From: Pseudomonas sp. LS1212
GTDB lineage: Bacteria > Pseudomonadota > Gammaproteobacteria > Pseudomonadales > Pseudomonadaceae
Assembly (NCBI RefSeq): GCF_024741815.1
Contig: NZ_CP102951.1
Location: 1,937,001 to 2,001,000, forward strand
DNA length: 64,000 nt
Direction: 5' to 3'
Position numbers and translations under genes: made by a program. The notes below the pieces were generated by a model. It did no database searches, was not told the DNA's origin, and saw only the letters and a program-made list of their open reading frames with translations. Positions 37,866-47,185 of this stretch are shown piece after piece. The first letter of the stretch is position 1; every line of letters starts with the position of its first letter.

Positions 37866-40004
37866 ATGAGTTTAATGCCTACCTATACGAAAAAATGTGT
37901 TTTACGGCTAGTGGTAACCCTGATGGTGCTGACAGGCCTTGGGCCTGTGCAGGCAGAAGAGCGGGCTCCGGCAGCCGACAGTTGGCCACAGGGAGGAGGC
38001 TTCCGGAAGCAATACTACTCACCTTTACAGCAAATCGATGAGCGCTCGGTCGGACGGCTGGGGTTGGCCTGGGAGACCGACGCCAGTGTTCGTCGAGGTC
38101 GGGTTCAACGCGGAATGCAGGCAACCCCGGTAATGGCTGATGGTGTGCTTTATGCCACCGGTCCCTGGGGTGTGGTACAGGCCGTCGACGCTATCACGGG
38201 CAAAGAACTATGGCGTTTTGATCCTGAATTGGATGGTGCTTGGGCTCGTAAGACATGCTGCGATGTCAGTAACCGTGGGGTGGCCTTAGCGGACGGTCGC
38301 GTGTACGTCGGCCAGCTAGATGGCTACCTGGTTAGCCTCGACGCAAAAACTGGCAAGGTGCTTTGGAAGATCGATACTTTCATAGATCGCAGCCGAGGCT
38401 ATACCTTATCCGGCGCCCCACAGGTCGCTGGCAATACGGTAGTAATTGGCAACGCTGGCGCCGAGTTTGGCGTGCGTGGCTATGTCACAGCCTACGACCT
38501 AAAGACCGGTGAACAGCGCTGGCGTTTTTTCACGGTGCCGGGCGATCCGAAAAACGGTTATGAAAGCCCGGAAATGGAGATGGCGGCCAAGACCTGGAGC
38601 AAAGACACGCTATGGGAGGCGGGTGGTGGCGGCACTGTTTGGGACAGCATGGTCTACGACCCACAACTTAACCTGCTGTACATCGGTGTCGGCAATGGCT
38701 CACCCCATCCAGTATGGCTGCGTAGTCAGGAGCAGACCGACAATTTGTTTCTGTCTTCAATTTTGGCCATCAACCCGGACACCGGACGCATGGTCTGGTA
38801 TTACCAGACGACGCCGGGTGACAGCTGGGACTTCACCGCCACCCAGCCGATGGTGCTGGCAGAACTGAAGATAGATGCGCAAATCGTACCTGTACTGATG
38901 CAGGCACCGAAGAACGGCTTTTACTACGTACTGGATCGGCGCAACGGCAAACTGATCTCGGCCGAGAAGTACGTTACGGCAACCTGGGCTGACCATGTTG
39001 ATCTAGCCACCGGGCGTCCGGTCAAGACCGAACAGGGCGACTACAGTAAGAGCGCTAAGCTGATCTACCCTTCACCCCTTGGCGGTCACAACTGGATGCC
39101 CATGGCTTTCAGTCCGCAAACCGGTCTTGCCTACATTCCTGTGATCGATGTAGCCATGGTGTTTTCCACCGAAAAAGCCTGGCATTACCAGAAGGGAAGC
39201 ATGGATTGGGGATCGACCTACACGCCCTTTTTTGCCCTTCCTCAGCAGGCCTTGGCGCAATTGACCGCCAACCAGCCCAAGCCGCGCTTCGAGGAATACC
39301 TTATGGCTTGGGATCCTCTTAAACAGAAAGAGATTTGGCGTGTACCCAATAGTGGCATGTGGAATGGCGGGACCCTGGCGACTGGCGGAAATCTCGTATT
39401 CCAAGGTACCACCGATGGTCATTTGCGAGCTTACCGTGCTACGGACGGCCAGTTGCTCAAGGACATTCATGTTGGCACCGGCATCATGGCGGCGCCTATG
39501 AGCTACTCGATCAACGGTGAACAATACATTGCTGTCCTGGCCGGTTATGGCGGGCTGGTCGGCTCACAGCTGATGCCGGGTGCCGCTGCCTATGAGAACT
39601 CCAATCGTGGTCGATTGTTGGCATTCAAGCTCGACGGCACTCCCACGCCTCTACCCGAGAGGCGCCCAGAGCCGGGACTGAACGAATTGCCAGCGCGCTT
39701 GCCGGTAAACGCCGAAGCGCTGGCCCAGGGCGCGCACCTGTTCGCGCTACATTGTGCGCGCTGCCATGGCGGCGGGATTGGCGTAACACGTTCCAATTAC
39801 CCGGACCTGTTCAACATGCCGCTGGGCATGCACACCGCGTTTGAACAGATCGTGCTCGGCGGCATCCTGGCTAATGGTGGTATGGCGTCTTTTGCGGATG
39901 TGCTGGATGCCAAGGGAGTAAGCAGTATTCAAGCTTATCTGATCGACACGGCCCACCGGCAGCGTGATGGTGAAACAGTCGCGCCGTCAGTACGTGGACA
40001 CTGA
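37866..40004 (+). CDS. PQQ- and haem-containing alcohol dehydrogenase (quinohaemoprotein)
   Basis: Periplasmic alcohol dehydrogenase of 712 residues. A signal peptide occupies about residues 1-30 (cleavage near VQAEE). An eight-bladed PQQ propeller follows, with the adjacent-cysteine pair in KTCCDVSNRG and tryptophan docking motifs. A C-terminal cytochrome c domain has the haem site CARCH at about residue 630. It is a type II enzyme that passes electrons to the respiratory chain. It may oxidise coniferyl-type or dimer alcohols before uptake. PQQ genes lie 20 kb downstream on the same segment. Confidence 0.93.
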   Translation: MSLMPTYTKKCVLRLVVTLMVLTGLGPVQAEERAPAADSWPQGGGFRKQYYSPLQQIDERSVGRLGLAWETDASVRRGRVQRGMQATPVMADGVLYATGPWGVVQAVDAITGKELWRFDPELDGAWARKTCCDVSNRGVALADGRVYVGQLDGYLVSLDAKTGKVLWKIDTFIDRSRGYTLSGAPQVAGNTVVIGNAGAEFGVRGYVTAYDLKTGEQRWRFFTVPGDPKNGYESPEMEMAAKTWSKDTLWEAGGGGTVWDSMVYDPQLNLLYIGVGNGSPHPVWLRSQEQTDNLFLSSILAINPDTGRMVWYYQTTPGDSWDFTATQPMVLAELKIDAQIVPVLMQAPKNGFYYVLDRRNGKLISAEKYVTATWADHVDLATGRPVKTEQGDYSKSAKLIYPSPLGGHNWMPMAFSPQTGLAYIPVIDVAMVFSTEKAWHYQKGSMDWGSTYTPFFALPQQALAQLTANQPKPRFEEYLMAWDPLKQKEIWRVPNSGMWNGGTLATGGNLVFQGTTDGHLRAYRATDGQLLKDIHVGTGIMAAPMSYSINGEQYIAVLAGYGGLVGSQLMPGAAAYENSNRGRLLAFKLDGTPTPLPERRPEPGLNELPARLPVNAEALAQGAHLFALHCARCHGGGIGVTRSNYPDLFNMPLGMHTAFEQIVLGGILANGGMASFADVLDAKGVSSIQAYLIDTAHRQRDGETVAPSVRGH

Positions 40005-40036
40005 TAACAATAAGAACTTTTGCAGGAGAGTGCGAG

Positions 40037-40241
40037 ATGACCCAAGCCCATTATGCGTCTGGACCTGCATACGGGCGAGATCAAGTCTTTCGCACCGGGG
40101 CCGTACTGCACCGTGCAAGAGCATGTACATATTGCTTCCCGGCAGTCGGGGCATGAAGGCAACCTGGCATTTGTCGTGGACCTGCGCTTGCGCTGTCAGG
40201 TTCACGGTAACTGGGTGAGCGCCCAAGCCCTGGCCCGCTGA
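40037..40241 (+). pseudogene. Remnant of a third carotenoid-oxygenase-family gene
   Basis: A start with AGGAGAG lies at 40037. The frame from 40053 reads MRLDLHTGEIKSFAPGP, CTVQEHVHIASRQ and VHGNWVSAQALAR, matching the C-terminus of the two dioxygenases in the window (QEPLFVPRHKDAPEGDG and LHGNWVPADQL). About 30 residues are missing between the two matching parts, and nearly all of the N-terminal 400 residues are absent. It is a dead copy lying between the PQQ dehydrogenase and the DUF1302 gene. Confidence 0.75.
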
Positions 40242-40340
40242 TTCCCACTTCCCCCTGTCGCAACCTACCGTAAGCACGGCCTGACTGCACATTCGAGGCG
40301 GTCGGCCGCTGCCTGCCTACGTCGCGATCATTTATTTTCA

Positions 40341-40392
40341 CCTTACATAAGGCTTCCTGGCATTTACTCGTTGAAAAGAACATTTATATAAG
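40341..40392. promoter_or_regulatory. Two palindromic half-site pairs before the DUF1302 operon
   Basis: CCTTACATAAGG (40341-40352) and TTATATAAG (40384-40392) use the same CTTAY/ATAAG half-sites as the island operator, in the outward arrangement also seen at 13859 and 13961. They lie 80-130 bases before the GTG at 40473. Confidence 0.55.
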
Positions 40393-40472
40393 TAATATTG
40401 TTATACGGCGCGGCGTCGACGACGACCTGCTGGTGGAACGACGTTCTTATAAAAATAAACGAGGAAGGCGTT

Positions 40473-42083
40473 GTGAAGAATTATCTCAACCGTAACAAGC
40501 GCATGTGGTTCGTGGTCCAGGCAGCGAGCGCCTGCATGGTCAGTTTGGCGGGCACGACCAGTGTGCAGGCTTACACCTTCGACACCGGCAACCCTGATTA
40601 CAACCTAAGCCTTGGCGGCACGCTGCGTTACAACCTGGGCATGCGTGCCGAAGGCCGCCAGGATGATGTAGTGGCCGCCGGCAACAACAGCACCTACAGC
40701 TACGCCAAGGGTGGCATCTACACCAACCGCCTGGATCTGCTGACCGAGCTGGATGCCGACTTCCGGCAGACGGTAGGCATAAGGGTCAGTGGTTCAGCCT
40801 GGTACGATCAGGCCTTCAACAACTCGCCACCTGACGAGGTCACGAACTACACCAACAATCACTGGTCCGACACTGCCAGACGCTATAGCGAGGGACCGTC
40901 GGCCGAGTTCCTCGATGCGTACGTCTGGGGTGCTCATTCGTTCGCCAACGGCATGGATGTCACCGGGCGGGCAGGGCGTCAGGCGGTGCTTTGGGGCGAG
41001 GTCATCGCCTCGTCGGCGCACAGCATCTCCCACGCCCAGGCACCGACGGATCTGAACAAACTGTTTTCCAACCCGGGGGCCACGGCCAAGGAAACCGCCT
41101 TGCCGGTTGGCAGCCTGTGGGGCCAGCTGCAACTAAACCCGCAGTGGTCGGTGGAAGGTCAGTACTTCTATGAGTGGCGCCCCAACCGCTGGCCCGAAGG
41201 CGGTACATTCATGGCGCCGCTGGACTTCGTCCTGGAGGGGCCGGACACCGGCTTTGGCAGATTGCGCAACGGCGGTATCGACTCGCCCCATGCGCCCCAG
41301 TTTGGTGTCGCCGTACGCTATGCCCCGCAATGGTTCAGTGGCGCGACGCTTGGCCTGTATGCGCGGCAGTTCAACGAAACCAGCTTCTGGACAGACATTG
41401 ACTTTGCCGGCGGTGAATACAATTTCCGCTACGCCGAAAAGACCAAGTTGTACGGCATCAGCCTGGCCAAAAGTTTCGAAGGCGTGAGTACCGGTTTCGA
41501 AATGAGTGTGCGCCAGGACGCGGCCCTGAACTCGACCTCGACACTGATCGATGGGGAAGGCGCCACAGGTAATACATTTCACGCCTTGGTCAACGGACAG
41601 ATGTTTCTGGGCACCAACCAACTGTGGTCGTCCGCCTTGCTGATGGGCGAATTGGCTTACAGCCGCTGGATGAGCGTCGACCACAATGAGCAGTTGTTCA
41701 ACCGCTGTGACACTGACGCCCGACGCGCTGTCGGTACTGACGATGTCGACTATGGCTGTGTTACCAAGAGTTTCTCCTCAGCCTTTCTGGTGTTTACCCC
41801 CCAATGGACCGCTGTCGCACCAGGATGGGACCTGTCTGCGTCCAGCAGCCTGAGCATCGGCTTGCACGGTAATGCCGCGACGCTCAGTGGTGGCAACGAG
41901 GGGGCTGGGAGCTATGGCATTTCGCTGACGGCTTCTTACAACCAAAAGCACGACTTTACCCTGGCGTTCAACGACAACCTGGCCAACAGCAAGCGCACCC
42001 CAGCGGGTATTGACACCACCAACGGGCTGCCGTTGCAGGATCGAGGCCGCTTTGTGTTCACCTACCAAACCTCAATTTTCTGA
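40473..42083 (+). CDS. DUF1302 outer-membrane protein
   Basis: Protein of 536 residues from GTG 40473, with GAGGAAGG upstream. It has a signal peptide (about residues 1-33, ending VQA). The rest is rich in aromatic and Gly residues with alternating beta-strand pattern and ends in Phe (TYQTSIF), as outer-membrane barrels do. DUF1302 genes are usually paired with DUF1329 in clusters for steroids, alkanes and other hydrophobic compounds. A substrate-uptake role is inferred, not shown. Confidence 0.87.
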   Translation: MKNYLNRNKRMWFVVQAASACMVSLAGTTSVQAYTFDTGNPDYNLSLGGTLRYNLGMRAEGRQDDVVAAGNNSTYSYAKGGIYTNRLDLLTELDADFRQTVGIRVSGSAWYDQAFNNSPPDEVTNYTNNHWSDTARRYSEGPSAEFLDAYVWGAHSFANGMDVTGRAGRQAVLWGEVIASSAHSISHAQAPTDLNKLFSNPGATAKETALPVGSLWGQLQLNPQWSVEGQYFYEWRPNRWPEGGTFMAPLDFVLEGPDTGFGRLRNGGIDSPHAPQFGVAVRYAPQWFSGATLGLYARQFNETSFWTDIDFAGGEYNFRYAEKTKLYGISLAKSFEGVSTGFEMSVRQDAALNSTSTLIDGEGATGNTFHALVNGQMFLGTNQLWSSALLMGELAYSRWMSVDHNEQLFNRCDTDARRAVGTDDVDYGCVTKSFSSAFLVFTPQWTAVAPGWDLSASSSLSIGLHGNAATLSGGNEGAGSYGISLTASYNQKHDFTLAFNDNLANSKRTPAGIDTTNGLPLQDRGRFVFTYQTSIF

Positions 42084-42147
42084 TCGCCTAGCCGGCGACC
42101 TAGACGCACTGAATAAAAACAATCAAGCATTGTCAGGAGATTGCAGA

Positions 42148-43512
42148 ATGAAAACTACACACTCAATGCTCACCGCCGTGCTCGCGACCTTCACACTGGT
42201 CGGTCATGCATTGGCAGCTCCCAGCGCTGCGGAAATCGCCGAGCTAGGCAACAAGCTCACCCCTTGGGGGGCTGAAAAGGCGGGCAATGCCGATGGCAGT
42301 ATCCCGCCTTATACCGGCGGCCTGACAACGCCACCCGCAACGTATGATCCTGCCAGGCCAGGCTGGCGCACAGACCCGTTCCCGGACGACAAAGCGCTGT
42401 ACACCATCGATTCCAAAAACATGGACAAGTATCCGGATAAGCTTTCGCCGGGCACTCAGGAGTTGATGCGCAGATACCCAACGTTTCAAATCGACGTGTA
42501 CCCCACTCGGCGTACCGCAGCCTATCCACAAGCTGTGCTGGAGAACAGTCAGGCCAACGCAAGCCGTTGTACGCTCAATGAAAAAGGCGGGATAGCCGAT
42601 CCTGCGGTATGCCATGGCGGTATTCCATTCCCGATTCCAAAGACGGGTCAGGAAGCGATTTGGAACCTGTTCGCGCGCTATTACGGCAAGGCGATCGAAT
42701 ATCAGTGGACTGCCAATTACGTCAAACCTTCTGGCGAAGTGGTCAGCCCCAGCGTGACCAACCGACAGGAAGCTTCGGGTTTTTATGCAGACCGCAAGCC
42801 GAACTGGCGCGGCTATACCCGAACTGAATACACGGGGCCGGCGCGACTACGTGGTCAAGCCACCTATTGGTGGGACATGTACAGCGATCTGGACCGCCAA
42901 GCCTGGACTTACAGTCCAGGTACCCGGCGTGTCCGCCTTTCCCCTGACTTGGCTGCAGATACGCCCATCGCGGCGTTGGGTGGCGCCGTGCTGTACGACG
43001 AGGCTTACCTTTACGACGGCAATTTCGATCGCTTCGACTTCAAGCTGGTCGGTAAGCAGGAAATGTACATCCCCTACAACAATTACAAACTGATGTACGC
43101 CGACGCCAATTCACCTTGCCATGCCAGCAAAGAATTGCTGCAGGCCAACTTCCCCAACCCTAATTGCATGCGTTGGGAGCTGCGCCGCGTGTGGCATATC
43201 AAGGGCACATTGAAATCTGGGCAGCGCCATGTGTTCGGAGAGCGCGACATCTATGTGGAAGAGGACGCTTGGTATGGTGGCATCCACGAAGGTCGTGATT
43301 CCGCTGGCAAGCTTTATCACATGACCCCAGTCGGCATTGCCGCGTCCTACGATATCAAGGCCCCGGCACAAGGCACTGCGATGTCGTTCGATTTGAGCAC
43401 TGGCATTTACGTGTACAACGCCTTGGGGGTCAACGGCAATCGCCCGGTTGAGCCTCACTCGGAAAATCAGATGACTTCGAACTCTCTGAATCGATTCATT
43501 CTCAATCCTTGA
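42148..43512 (+). CDS. DUF1329 envelope protein
   Basis: Exported protein of 454 residues with a signal peptide (cleavage after HALAA, about residue 22). Recognised family features are the start AELGNKLTPWGAEKAGN and the block YNNYKLMYAD. DUF1329 proteins have a LolB/LolA-like fold and are encoded next to DUF1302. ATG 42148 has AGGAGA 7 bases upstream. It probably works with DUF1302 and the MMPL protein in moving a hydrophobic substrate across the envelope. Confidence 0.87.
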   Translation: MKTTHSMLTAVLATFTLVGHALAAPSAAEIAELGNKLTPWGAEKAGNADGSIPPYTGGLTTPPATYDPARPGWRTDPFPDDKALYTIDSKNMDKYPDKLSPGTQELMRRYPTFQIDVYPTRRTAAYPQAVLENSQANASRCTLNEKGGIADPAVCHGGIPFPIPKTGQEAIWNLFARYYGKAIEYQWTANYVKPSGEVVSPSVTNRQEASGFYADRKPNWRGYTRTEYTGPARLRGQATYWWDMYSDLDRQAWTYSPGTRRVRLSPDLAADTPIAALGGAVLYDEAYLYDGNFDRFDFKLVGKQEMYIPYNNYKLMYADANSPCHASKELLQANFPNPNCMRWELRRVWHIKGTLKSGQRHVFGERDIYVEEDAWYGGIHEGRDSAGKLYHMTPVGIAASYDIKAPAQGTAMSFDLSTGIYVYNALGVNGNRPVEPHSENQMTSNSLNRFILNP

Positions 43513-43585
43513 CGTAAGGAGGCGTGTGCAATCGCGATGAGGTTGCACACCCTTCGCCAGTACAAGAATAACAAGGTGAAAGATT

Positions 43586-44635
43586 ATGTTGATCGAAAGA
43601 GTTGCCCAACTACTGGTTCTTATGCTGTTTGTTGTCAATGGGTACCCTGCCATGGCCGACTCACAGGATATCCCGGCACGTGTCAGTGACAAGTCATCGG
43701 TGAATCGCTTAACAGCGGTCGCCCGCACTCCACAGGGGTTGGTGGCTGTAGGCCCATGGGGGCGGATTTTGTTGGGCGACGCTGCAGGTAACCGCTGGCA
43801 GCAGGTACCTGTGCCAGTCAGTTCGGACCTGGTAGCTGTCAACTTTCCTGATGCAGTCAATGGTTGGGCTGTGGGGCATGACGGGGTCATCCTGCACAGC
43901 CAAGACGGGGGGCAGAGCTGGTCCAAGCAACTCGATGGCCGACAACTTGGAAAGTTGCTCACCGAATATTATGAGCCGCGAGTCGCCAGGGGCGAGGTGG
44001 ATGCGAGCGTCATGGACAGCGTCGATCGCATGGTTACGGACGGTCCCAACATGCCTTGGCTCAATGTTTCGTTCAGCGACGCTCGCAATGGCCTGGTGGT
44101 GGGTGCGTTCAATCTCGCTCTGATGACTCACGACGGCGGTCAGACCTGGATACCGTTGCTTGAGCGTACGGCCAACCCGGAGGGCATGCATCTTTATGGC
44201 CTGGCGCGATCGGGGGCCGACCTGTATCTGGCGGGCGAGCGCGGGCTGCTACGACGCTGGAATCAGTCACGTAACACCTTCGAACCTTTACCCACGCCCT
44301 ATCGCGGCACCTTTTTCGGGCTCTCGGCAAACGGAAATACATTGATCGCCCACGGACTGCGGGGCAACGCGTTTGCCAGCCATGATCGCGGCGATCACTG
44401 GCAACGTATCGAGACAGGAGCAGACGCATCTATTACCGCAAGCGCGACCCTGGCAGACGGCTCTTTGGTGTTGGCCTCCCAGAGCGGTCAGCTCATGGTC
44501 AGTGATCCTGCAGAAAACACCTTCGCCCCAATGACCCCTGCACGATCAATGCCCTATTTTGGCATCGCCGCGGGACCGGGCCGTTCAGTGATAGCGGTTG
44601 GCCCCTACGGTGTCCGCGTCGAAACGATCAAGTAA
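43586..44635 (+). CDS. YCF48/BNR-repeat periplasmic protein
   Basis: Exported protein of 349 residues with a signal peptide of about 24 residues. Repeats of the type GWAVGHDGVILHSQDGGQSW and LALMTHDGGQTW give a beta-propeller like the photosystem II assembly factor YCF48/Hcf136. In non-photosynthetic bacteria such proteins are found beside MMPL/RND genes, as here (16 bases between them). The role is probably as a periplasmic partner of the transporter. Confidence 0.85.
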   Translation: MLIERVAQLLVLMLFVVNGYPAMADSQDIPARVSDKSSVNRLTAVARTPQGLVAVGPWGRILLGDAAGNRWQQVPVPVSSDLVAVNFPDAVNGWAVGHDGVILHSQDGGQSWSKQLDGRQLGKLLTEYYEPRVARGEVDASVMDSVDRMVTDGPNMPWLNVSFSDARNGLVVGAFNLALMTHDGGQTWIPLLERTANPEGMHLYGLARSGADLYLAGERGLLRRWNQSRNTFEPLPTPYRGTFFGLSANGNTLIAHGLRGNAFASHDRGDHWQRIETGADASITASATLADGSLVLASQSGQLMVSDPAENTFAPMTPARSMPYFGIAAGPGRSVIAVGPYGVRVETIK

Positions 44636-44651
44636 TTTATCAGGGGGCACT

Positions 44652-47150
44652 ATGGCTATCGACATGAATCAAAATGGCCTGTCTGGCACACCTGTCACGC
44701 TGCACGACTTTGACCGGCGTTCGGGCAATCTGATGGAACGCGCGTTGTTCAACCATCGGCTGCTGTTCGTCCTACTCTGTCTGTTCGCCACACTGGCGCT
44801 GGGTTGGCAGGCAACCCGCTTGGTAGTGAATGCGGGATTTGACAAGGTCATTCCTCAAAATCATCCCTATGTGCAGAACTATTTTGCCAACCAGGACAAG
44901 TTGGTCAGCCTAGGTAACTCGGTGCGAGTTGTCGTGGAAAACACCCAGGGTTCGATACTCGATCCTGGCTTTCTCGATGCCAGCTTCAAGATCAATCAGG
45001 CACTGTTCCTCACACCCGGGGTGGACAGAGCCTGGATGAGCTCGATCTGGATGGCCGCAGTGCGTTGGACCGCGGTCAACGAGGATGGCTTCGAGGGTGG
45101 GCCGGTCATGCCGGAAACCTACGACGGTTCCAGCAAGAGCCTTGAGCAATTGAACGCCAATATTCACAAGGCGGGCATTCTGGGCAGCTTGGTGGCCACC
45201 GACATGAAGTCGATTATGTTGGTTGTGCCCATGCAGGACCGGGACCCCGAAACCGGTGTACGACTGGACTACAGCACTTTTGCCTCCAAGCTCGAGGCTA
45301 TCCGGCAGCAGTACTCGACGGTAGGCAAGGGCGGTAACGTCGACGTTCATATCATCGGTTATGCCAAGCTGGTGGGTGATCTGATCGATGGGCTGGCTAA
45401 CATCGTTAACTACTTTCTGATCTCGATCGCCATCGCTGCCGTGTTTCTATACGCCTACACCCGCTGTGTGCGAAGTACTGTACTGGTGGTGGCCGCGTCC
45501 TTGGTCGCAGTGCTCTGGCAACTCGGCATCGTTGCCAGTTTGGGCTTTGAGTTGGACCCGTACTCGGTGCTGGTGCCGTTTTTGATCTTCGCTATCGGCG
45601 TCAGCCATGGCGCACAGAAGATGAATGGCATCATGCAGGATGTCGCCCGCGGAACGCCGGCCTATGTCGCTGCACGTTTTACCTTCCGCCGACTATTTCT
45701 GGCGGGACTCACTGCCATTCTCAGCGACGCAGTGGGATTTGCGGTGTTGATGATTATCGATATTCCGGTAATCAAGGAATTGGCCCTGACCGCCAGTATT
45801 GGCATGGCGACGCTGATTTTTACCAATTTGCTGCTGCTGCCCGTGGTGCTCTCATACACCGGCGTAAGCCGCACCGCAGCCGCTCGGGCATTGAGCACCG
45901 AGAAAAACGAAGACGCCGGCAGGGGACTGGGACGAGTACTGGACGGCCTGGCACGGTTCACCGAGCGCCGACATGCGGTGGCGGCATTGTCGCTGGCTCT
46001 CGTGCTGGCGGTGCTAGGGTATGGCGTTCGCAGTCACTTGGCCATTGGCGACCTGGATCCTGGTGCTCCGGAGCTTTGGCCTCAGGCGCGTTACAACCAA
46101 GACATTAATTTCATAAACGATCACTATCGATTGTCGAGCGATCAGTTTGTAGTCATGGTCAAGACGCCAGCAGACGCTTGCTCCACAAGTGAGACGCTCA
46201 AGGAGGTCGAGCGTTTCACCGTGATGCTACAGGAGTTGCCCGGGGTTCTGCAGGCTAGCGCCTTGTCGGATAACGTGCGCAACATGATCGCCGGTCTTAA
46301 CGAAGGCAGTCCCAAATGGCTGACGATCTCGCGTGACCCCGCACTGACAGGCGTGGCCTCCTTTCAGGCCATGACAGACAATCCTGGGGCTGCAGACCGC
46401 ATTTGCACCCTGTTGCCGGTGATCGCCTACCTCAAGGACCATAAAGCCGAAACCTTGAAGGCCGTGGTGGCTGCCGCCCAGGCTTTTGCCGACGAGAACT
46501 CCACCCCTGAGCGGCAGTTTCTTCTGGCAGCAGGCAGTGCCGGCATTGCGGCAGTGACCAACATTGTGGTCGAGCAAGCCAACCACACGATGCTCTTCTA
46601 CGTCTTTGGCGCTATAACCGTGCTTTGCTTGATCACCTTCCGCAGTTGGCGCGCAGTACTGGTGGCGATCATCCCGTTGATGTTGACGGCGATTCTGTGC
46701 GAGGCCCTGATGGTGTGGCTGGGCATTGGCGTCAAAGTGGCGACCTTGCCGGTTATCGCTCTGGGAGTGGGCATTGGTGTCGACTATGCGTTGTACCTAT
46801 TGTGCGTGCAATTGGTGCTTCAGCGTCGTGGTGTGCCTTTGAACCAGGCCTATCGCCAGGCGCTTGGTTTCACTGGCAAGGTGGTAGGACTGATCGGTGT
46901 GACCATGGCGGCAGGTGTGGTGACGTGGATTTGGTCACCGATCAAGTTCCAGGCTGACATGGGAGTTCTGCTGACCTTCATGTTTGTCTGGAACATGTTT
47001 GGGGCGCTAATTCTGATGCCGGCGCTATCGCATTTTCTGTTACAGACCCGAGTACCGTCGCCGCAACCTCAATCTTGCGCCGAAGATGTGAGTAAAGTGC
47101 CGCGCAAGGTCGATGCAGGTGTTCATCGGGTTGAAAATCTTAGTGTCTGA
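44652..47150 (+). CDS. MMPL/RND-family transporter
   Basis: Inner-membrane protein of 832 residues with about 12 spans in two halves, each with a large periplasmic loop. Sterol-sensing-like spans occur around residues 250-420, and the second set near residues 640-800 (GVGIGVDYALYLL). RND permeases of this group in catabolic clusters go with DUF1302/DUF1329/YCF48 genes. Direction, uptake or efflux, is not known. ATG 44652 has AGGGGG upstream. Confidence 0.88.
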   Translation: MAIDMNQNGLSGTPVTLHDFDRRSGNLMERALFNHRLLFVLLCLFATLALGWQATRLVVNAGFDKVIPQNHPYVQNYFANQDKLVSLGNSVRVVVENTQGSILDPGFLDASFKINQALFLTPGVDRAWMSSIWMAAVRWTAVNEDGFEGGPVMPETYDGSSKSLEQLNANIHKAGILGSLVATDMKSIMLVVPMQDRDPETGVRLDYSTFASKLEAIRQQYSTVGKGGNVDVHIIGYAKLVGDLIDGLANIVNYFLISIAIAAVFLYAYTRCVRSTVLVVAASLVAVLWQLGIVASLGFELDPYSVLVPFLIFAIGVSHGAQKMNGIMQDVARGTPAYVAARFTFRRLFLAGLTAILSDAVGFAVLMIIDIPVIKELALTASIGMATLIFTNLLLLPVVLSYTGVSRTAAARALSTEKNEDAGRGLGRVLDGLARFTERRHAVAALSLALVLAVLGYGVRSHLAIGDLDPGAPELWPQARYNQDINFINDHYRLSSDQFVVMVKTPADACSTSETLKEVERFTVMLQELPGVLQASALSDNVRNMIAGLNEGSPKWLTISRDPALTGVASFQAMTDNPGAADRICTLLPVIAYLKDHKAETLKAVVAAAQAFADENSTPERQFLLAAGSAGIAAVTNIVVEQANHTMLFYVFGAITVLCLITFRSWRAVLVAIIPLMLTAILCEALMVWLGIGVKVATLPVIALGVGIGVDYALYLLCVQLVLQRRGVPLNQAYRQALGFTGKVVGLIGVTMAAGVVTWIWSPIKFQADMGVLLTFMFVWNMFGALILMPALSHFLLQTRVPSPQPQSCAEDVSKVPRKVDAGVHRVENLSV

Positions 47151-47185
47151 ATGCAGTCATCATGACAATAACGAGAGAGATCGAT

